NCBI GenBank assembly: GCA_002840675.1
Contig: PHBR01000010.1
Span: forward strand, 4,340 to 36,575
Length of the DNA stretch: 32,236 nucleotides
Direction: 5' to 3'
From: Chloroflexi bacterium HGW-Chloroflexi-9
GTDB lineage: Bacteria > Chloroflexota > Dehalococcoidia > UBA2979
Below are positions 29,848 through 32,236 of this stretch, piece by piece. Position numbers and translations under genes: made by a program. Within the stretch, counting starts at the first letter, position 1; each line of letters begins with the position of its first letter. The notes under the pieces are model-generated. The model made no database searches. It was not told where the DNA came from and was given only the letters and a program-made list of their open reading frames with translations.

Positions 29848-30453
29848 GTGAAGGTCGTGTTTCTGGAGACCGTTGAAGGTTCGGGCGCCATGGGCGAGGT
29901 CAAAGACGTCGCCCCGGGTTACGCCCGTAACTATCTGTTGCCCCGCGGCCTGGCCGCGCCGGCAACAGCGCAAGTCCTTGCCCGCGCCGAACGGCTGCGG
30001 GAGATCGAGGAGGAGCGGCAGCGGTCCGAGGACGAGCGGGCTCGAGGGCTTGTCGGCAAGCTCGAGAGCACCCCGCTCGTAATCGCCGTTCGCGTCGGAG
30101 AGCAGGGACGACTGTACGGCTCTGTCACAAATGCTGACGTCGCCCAGAAGGCTGGGGAGATTCTGGGCGAAGAGCTGGACCGTCGTCGCATCCTGCTGCC
30201 CGAGGCGATTCGTCGCGTGGGGGTCTACACCGTGGGAATCAGGCTGAGCCGAAACGTTCAGCCGGAGATCGCGGTGGTGGTCGTGGACGTGGATGCGCCG
30301 GAAGGCGCAGAAGCGGCCGCGGCAGCCCTGCTTGCTTCCCTCGAGGAAGAAAAGCAGGCGCAGGCCGCCGCCGCCGCAGGGCAACTTGCGGCACGGATCG
30401 TTGTTGGCGAGTCGGAGCCGGGCACCGAAGACAGCACGGAGGAGCAGGAATAA
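29848..30453 (+). CDS. rplI: Ribosomal protein bL9 with long acidic C-terminal extension
   Basis: A 201-residue protein. The N-terminal rRNA-binding domain MKVVFLETVEGSGAMGEVKDV plus PGYARNYLLPRGLA is the bL9 signature. The long central helix (AERLREIEEERQRSEDERARG) and the C-terminal domain (GRLYGSVTNADVAQKAGEIL) are in their normal places. After residue about 150 there are some 50 extra residues, Ala-rich and then acidic (PGTEDSTEEQE), beyond the usual length of about 148. The start is GTG with GAGAGGG upstream. dnaB follows after 36 bases, a common pairing. Confidence 0.94.
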   Translation: MKVVFLETVEGSGAMGEVKDVAPGYARNYLLPRGLAAPATAQVLARAERLREIEEERQRSEDERARGLVGKLESTPLVIAVRVGEQGRLYGSVTNADVAQKAGEILGEELDRRRILLPEAIRRVGVYTVGIRLSRNVQPEIAVVVVDVDAPEGAEAAAAALLASLEEEKQAQAAAAAGQLAARIVVGESEPGTEDSTEEQE

Positions 30454-30489
30454 CGCTCCTCTGAATCGTGAGAGAACGGGTAGGCCGCC

Positions 30490-31932
30490 GTGGTGCTCGA
30501 TGGCCGGCCCGCTCCACTCCGCCAGGAGGCGCGGCCGCGTCCCGCCTCCGGCCTTCCACCGCATGACGTCTCCGCCGAAGAGGCGGTGATCGCAGCCCTC
30601 CTCCTCGACGACGACTCCTACGCCCGCGTCCTGCCGATTGTGCGCCAGGAAGACTTCTTCCGGGAGCAGAACGGCTGGGTCTACGAGGCCTGTCTGGCCG
30701 TCGCCGAGCGTGGCGAAGTCCTCACCATCCCGACCGTTGCACACGAACTCGACCGCATGGGCCGCCTGGACGCGGCCGGCGGTGAGCCGTACCTCGTGGA
30801 ACTCGCGGGCAAGTACTTCACCGCCGTGGGCGTGGAGGCGCACGCGCGCATCGTGGCGCGCGATTCCCTCTACCGGCAGTTGATCTCTGCGGCCGGCCAG
30901 ATCGCGCAACTCGCCTACCAGGGCGGGCCGGACGTGAAGCACGTCCTGAGCCAGGCGGAGACGCTGCTCCTGGGCCTGCGCACCGCGGAAGCAGCGGGCG
31001 ACTTCAAGCGCCTGCGCGACCTGCTGGACGAATTCCTCGAAGCCCCCGCGGAGGACGAGGACGGCGAACTGGTGCAGTCCGTCCGCACCGGGTTCATGGA
31101 CCTGGACCAGATGCTGGGCGGCGGCTACAAGCGCGGCGACCTGGTGATCCTCGCGGCCCGCACCGGTGTTGGTAAGACCAGCCTGATGCTGAACTTCGCG
31201 CGCAACGCCGCCGTCGGGCAGCACGGCACCGTCGCGCTCTTCTCGCTGGAGATGGGTGGTGAGCAACTGGCGATGCGCATGCTCTCCGCCGAGTCCGGCG
31301 TGGAGATGGCGCGCCTGCGCCTGGGCCGCCACACCGAGGCCGAGGAGGCGCGCGTGATGCGCTCGCACGGTCTGCTCGCGGGCGCGTCGCTGTTCATCGA
31401 CGACTCCGCCGTGCTGACGGTGCCGGAGATCCGCGCGAAGTGTCGTCGTCTGCAGACCGACCACGGCCTGGACCTCGTGATCATCGACTACTTGCAGTTG
31501 TTGCACGGCGCCGGCCGGGCGGACACGCGTGCGAACGAGATCAGCCACATCTCTCGCGCGCTGAAGGAGATGGCGCGCGAACTGAACGTGCCGGTGATCG
31601 CCGCTGCGCAGCTGTCCCGTGCCGTGGAGAACCGCACGCCGCACATCCCGATGCTGTCCGACCTGCGCGAGTCTGGCTCGATCGAGCAGGACGCGGACAT
31701 CGTGATGTTCATCTACCGCGAGGACATCTACCTGAAGCCGCAGGAGTGGCAGGACCAGCACCCGGATCAGCCGGGCGGCGCGCACCCGACCGGCCTGGCG
31801 CAGATCATCCTGGCGAAGCACCGCAACGGCCCCACCGGCACCGTGACCGTCCGCTTCGTGGACAAGACCGCCTCGTTCCAGGACCTGCTCCTGCGTCCCG
31901 AGCCCGGGTGGGACGGGGCAGGCGGCTACTGA
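30490..31932 (+). CDS. dnaB: Replicative DNA helicase
   Basis: A 480-residue hexameric helicase. After a Pro/Arg-rich N-terminal 25 residues comes the DnaB N-terminal domain (VSAEEAVIAALLLDDDSY, EDFFREQNGWVYEA, YLVELAGKYF). The RecA-like motor has Walker A ARTGVGKTS (R224 to S231; catalytic K229), ALFSLEMGGEQLAMRM, Walker B LVIIDYLQLL, SRALKEMARELNVPVI and DLRESGSIEQDADIVMFIYR. No intein interrupts these motifs. The start is GTG at 30490 (or 30493); no downstream ATG is close. The TGA overlaps the next ATG by one base. Confidence 0.96.
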   Translation: MVLDGRPAPLRQEARPRPASGLPPHDVSAEEAVIAALLLDDDSYARVLPIVRQEDFFREQNGWVYEACLAVAERGEVLTIPTVAHELDRMGRLDAAGGEPYLVELAGKYFTAVGVEAHARIVARDSLYRQLISAAGQIAQLAYQGGPDVKHVLSQAETLLLGLRTAEAAGDFKRLRDLLDEFLEAPAEDEDGELVQSVRTGFMDLDQMLGGGYKRGDLVILAARTGVGKTSLMLNFARNAAVGQHGTVALFSLEMGGEQLAMRMLSAESGVEMARLRLGRHTEAEEARVMRSHGLLAGASLFIDDSAVLTVPEIRAKCRRLQTDHGLDLVIIDYLQLLHGAGRADTRANEISHISRALKEMARELNVPVIAAAQLSRAVENRTPHIPMLSDLRESGSIEQDADIVMFIYREDIYLKPQEWQDQHPDQPGGAHPTGLAQIILAKHRNGPTGTVTVRFVDKTASFQDLLLRPEPGWDGAGGY

Positions 31933-32236
31933 TGCCGCCCGCCTCCGGCGCGCCGTTCGAGGGCTTCCTGGCGGGCCAGCGGGCCGCCTCCGTCCCCGCG
32001 CAGTTCTTCACCGAGGTGCTGCCGCAGATCGAGGACGCGGACGAACTGCGCGTGACGATGTACGCGCTGTACGCGATCCCTCGGCCCGGCCACGTCGCTG
32101 CGCGGCGCGCCTCCGAACTGCTGGCGGAGGAACCGCTCGCACGGTGGTTCGCGCCCCGCGGGGGCATGGAGGCGGGGCGGTGTGCGGTGGACGCGGCGGT
32201 GACGCGCGGCGTGCTGCTGGCGCTGCCGCTGACGGA
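31932..32236 (+). CDS. DnaD-like primosomal protein, N-terminal part (partial)
   Basis: The ATG overlaps the dnaB stop and the frame runs off the right edge, giving 101 residues. PFEGFLAG, then ASVPAQFFTEVLPQIEDADELRVTMYALYAI, matches the N-terminal region of DnaD-domain proteins that often follow dnaB in Chloroflexota and help load the helicase. The segment AAVTRGVLLALPLT fits the same family. The helix-rich DnaD domain itself is beyond the window, so the assignment rests on this N-terminal pattern and the neighbour. Confidence 0.65.
   Translation, partial: MPPASGAPFEGFLAGQRAASVPAQFFTEVLPQIEDADELRVTMYALYAIPRPGHVAARRASELLAEEPLARWFAPRGGMEAGRCAVDAAVTRGVLLALPLT

Noticed and set aside
29839-31821. 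Open reading frame of 660 codons on the minus strand opposite rplI and dnaB
   Set aside because: It spans two real genes and their gap and has low-complexity Arg/His/Leu composition; a codon-bias artefact.

Overview
The window is a GC-rich stretch of bacterial chromosome packed with housekeeping genes, mostly on the + strand and often overlapping by 1-4 bases. The organism is probably a Chloroflexota, perhaps of the Dehalococcoidia/Tepidiformales kind. This rests on the actinobacterial-looking cysteine genes, a dnaB followed by a DnaD-like gene, a b6-type quinol-cytochrome c oxidoreductase operon, and GTG/TTG starts. It is inferred from gene content and style, not from a database match. No IS element, prophage, CRISPR array, tRNA or rRNA was seen.

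Layout. (1) 2-657: 3' end of lgt and a glutaredoxin-like gene. (2) 671-3240: a promoter and SAM-I riboswitch, a 21-codon Met-rich mini-ORF, a threonine-synthase-family PLP enzyme, a NIL-domain protein, a ThiS/MoaD-like sulfur carrier and a small membrane protein. (3) 3275-9027: an Rrf2 regulator behind an IscR type-1-like operator, then CysK, a second carrier, a MoeB-like E1, a third carrier (CysO-like), a CysM resembling mycobacterial CysM, a rhodanese, an unknown protein and a JAMM (Mec-like) peptidase. (4) 9027-10405: folP-folK. (5) 10418-12066: small membrane, Trm112-like and CoA-binding genes. (6) 12086-17182: purF-purM-purH and a family-2 glycosyltransferase. (7) 17293-21229: a 33-residue membrane peptide, cytochrome b6, subunit IV-like, Rieske, a diheme cytochrome c and two tiny desulforedoxin-like paralogues. 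(8) 21308-24450: rpsU, yqeY and a PgpH-like c-di-AMP phosphodiesterase. (9) 24485-27519: purQ-purL. (10) 27531-29488 (minus): a Tat-exported LysM protein and a PPOX-fold flavoprotein. (11) 29531-32236: divergent promoters buried in a perfect palindrome, then rplI, dnaB and a DnaD-like gene cut by the window edge.

The most interesting unit is 671-9027. It holds three PLP fold-type II enzymes, each beside its own ubiquitin-like sulfur carrier, plus a single E1, rhodanese and JAMM peptidase that all three could share. All three carriers have residues after the Gly-Gly, so each should need trimming before activation. One pair lies behind a SAM riboswitch with a NIL-domain gene. This suggests a protein-thiocarboxylate route to homocysteine/methionine parallel to the CysO/CysM cysteine route. 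That assignment is inference; the motifs and layout are directly visible.
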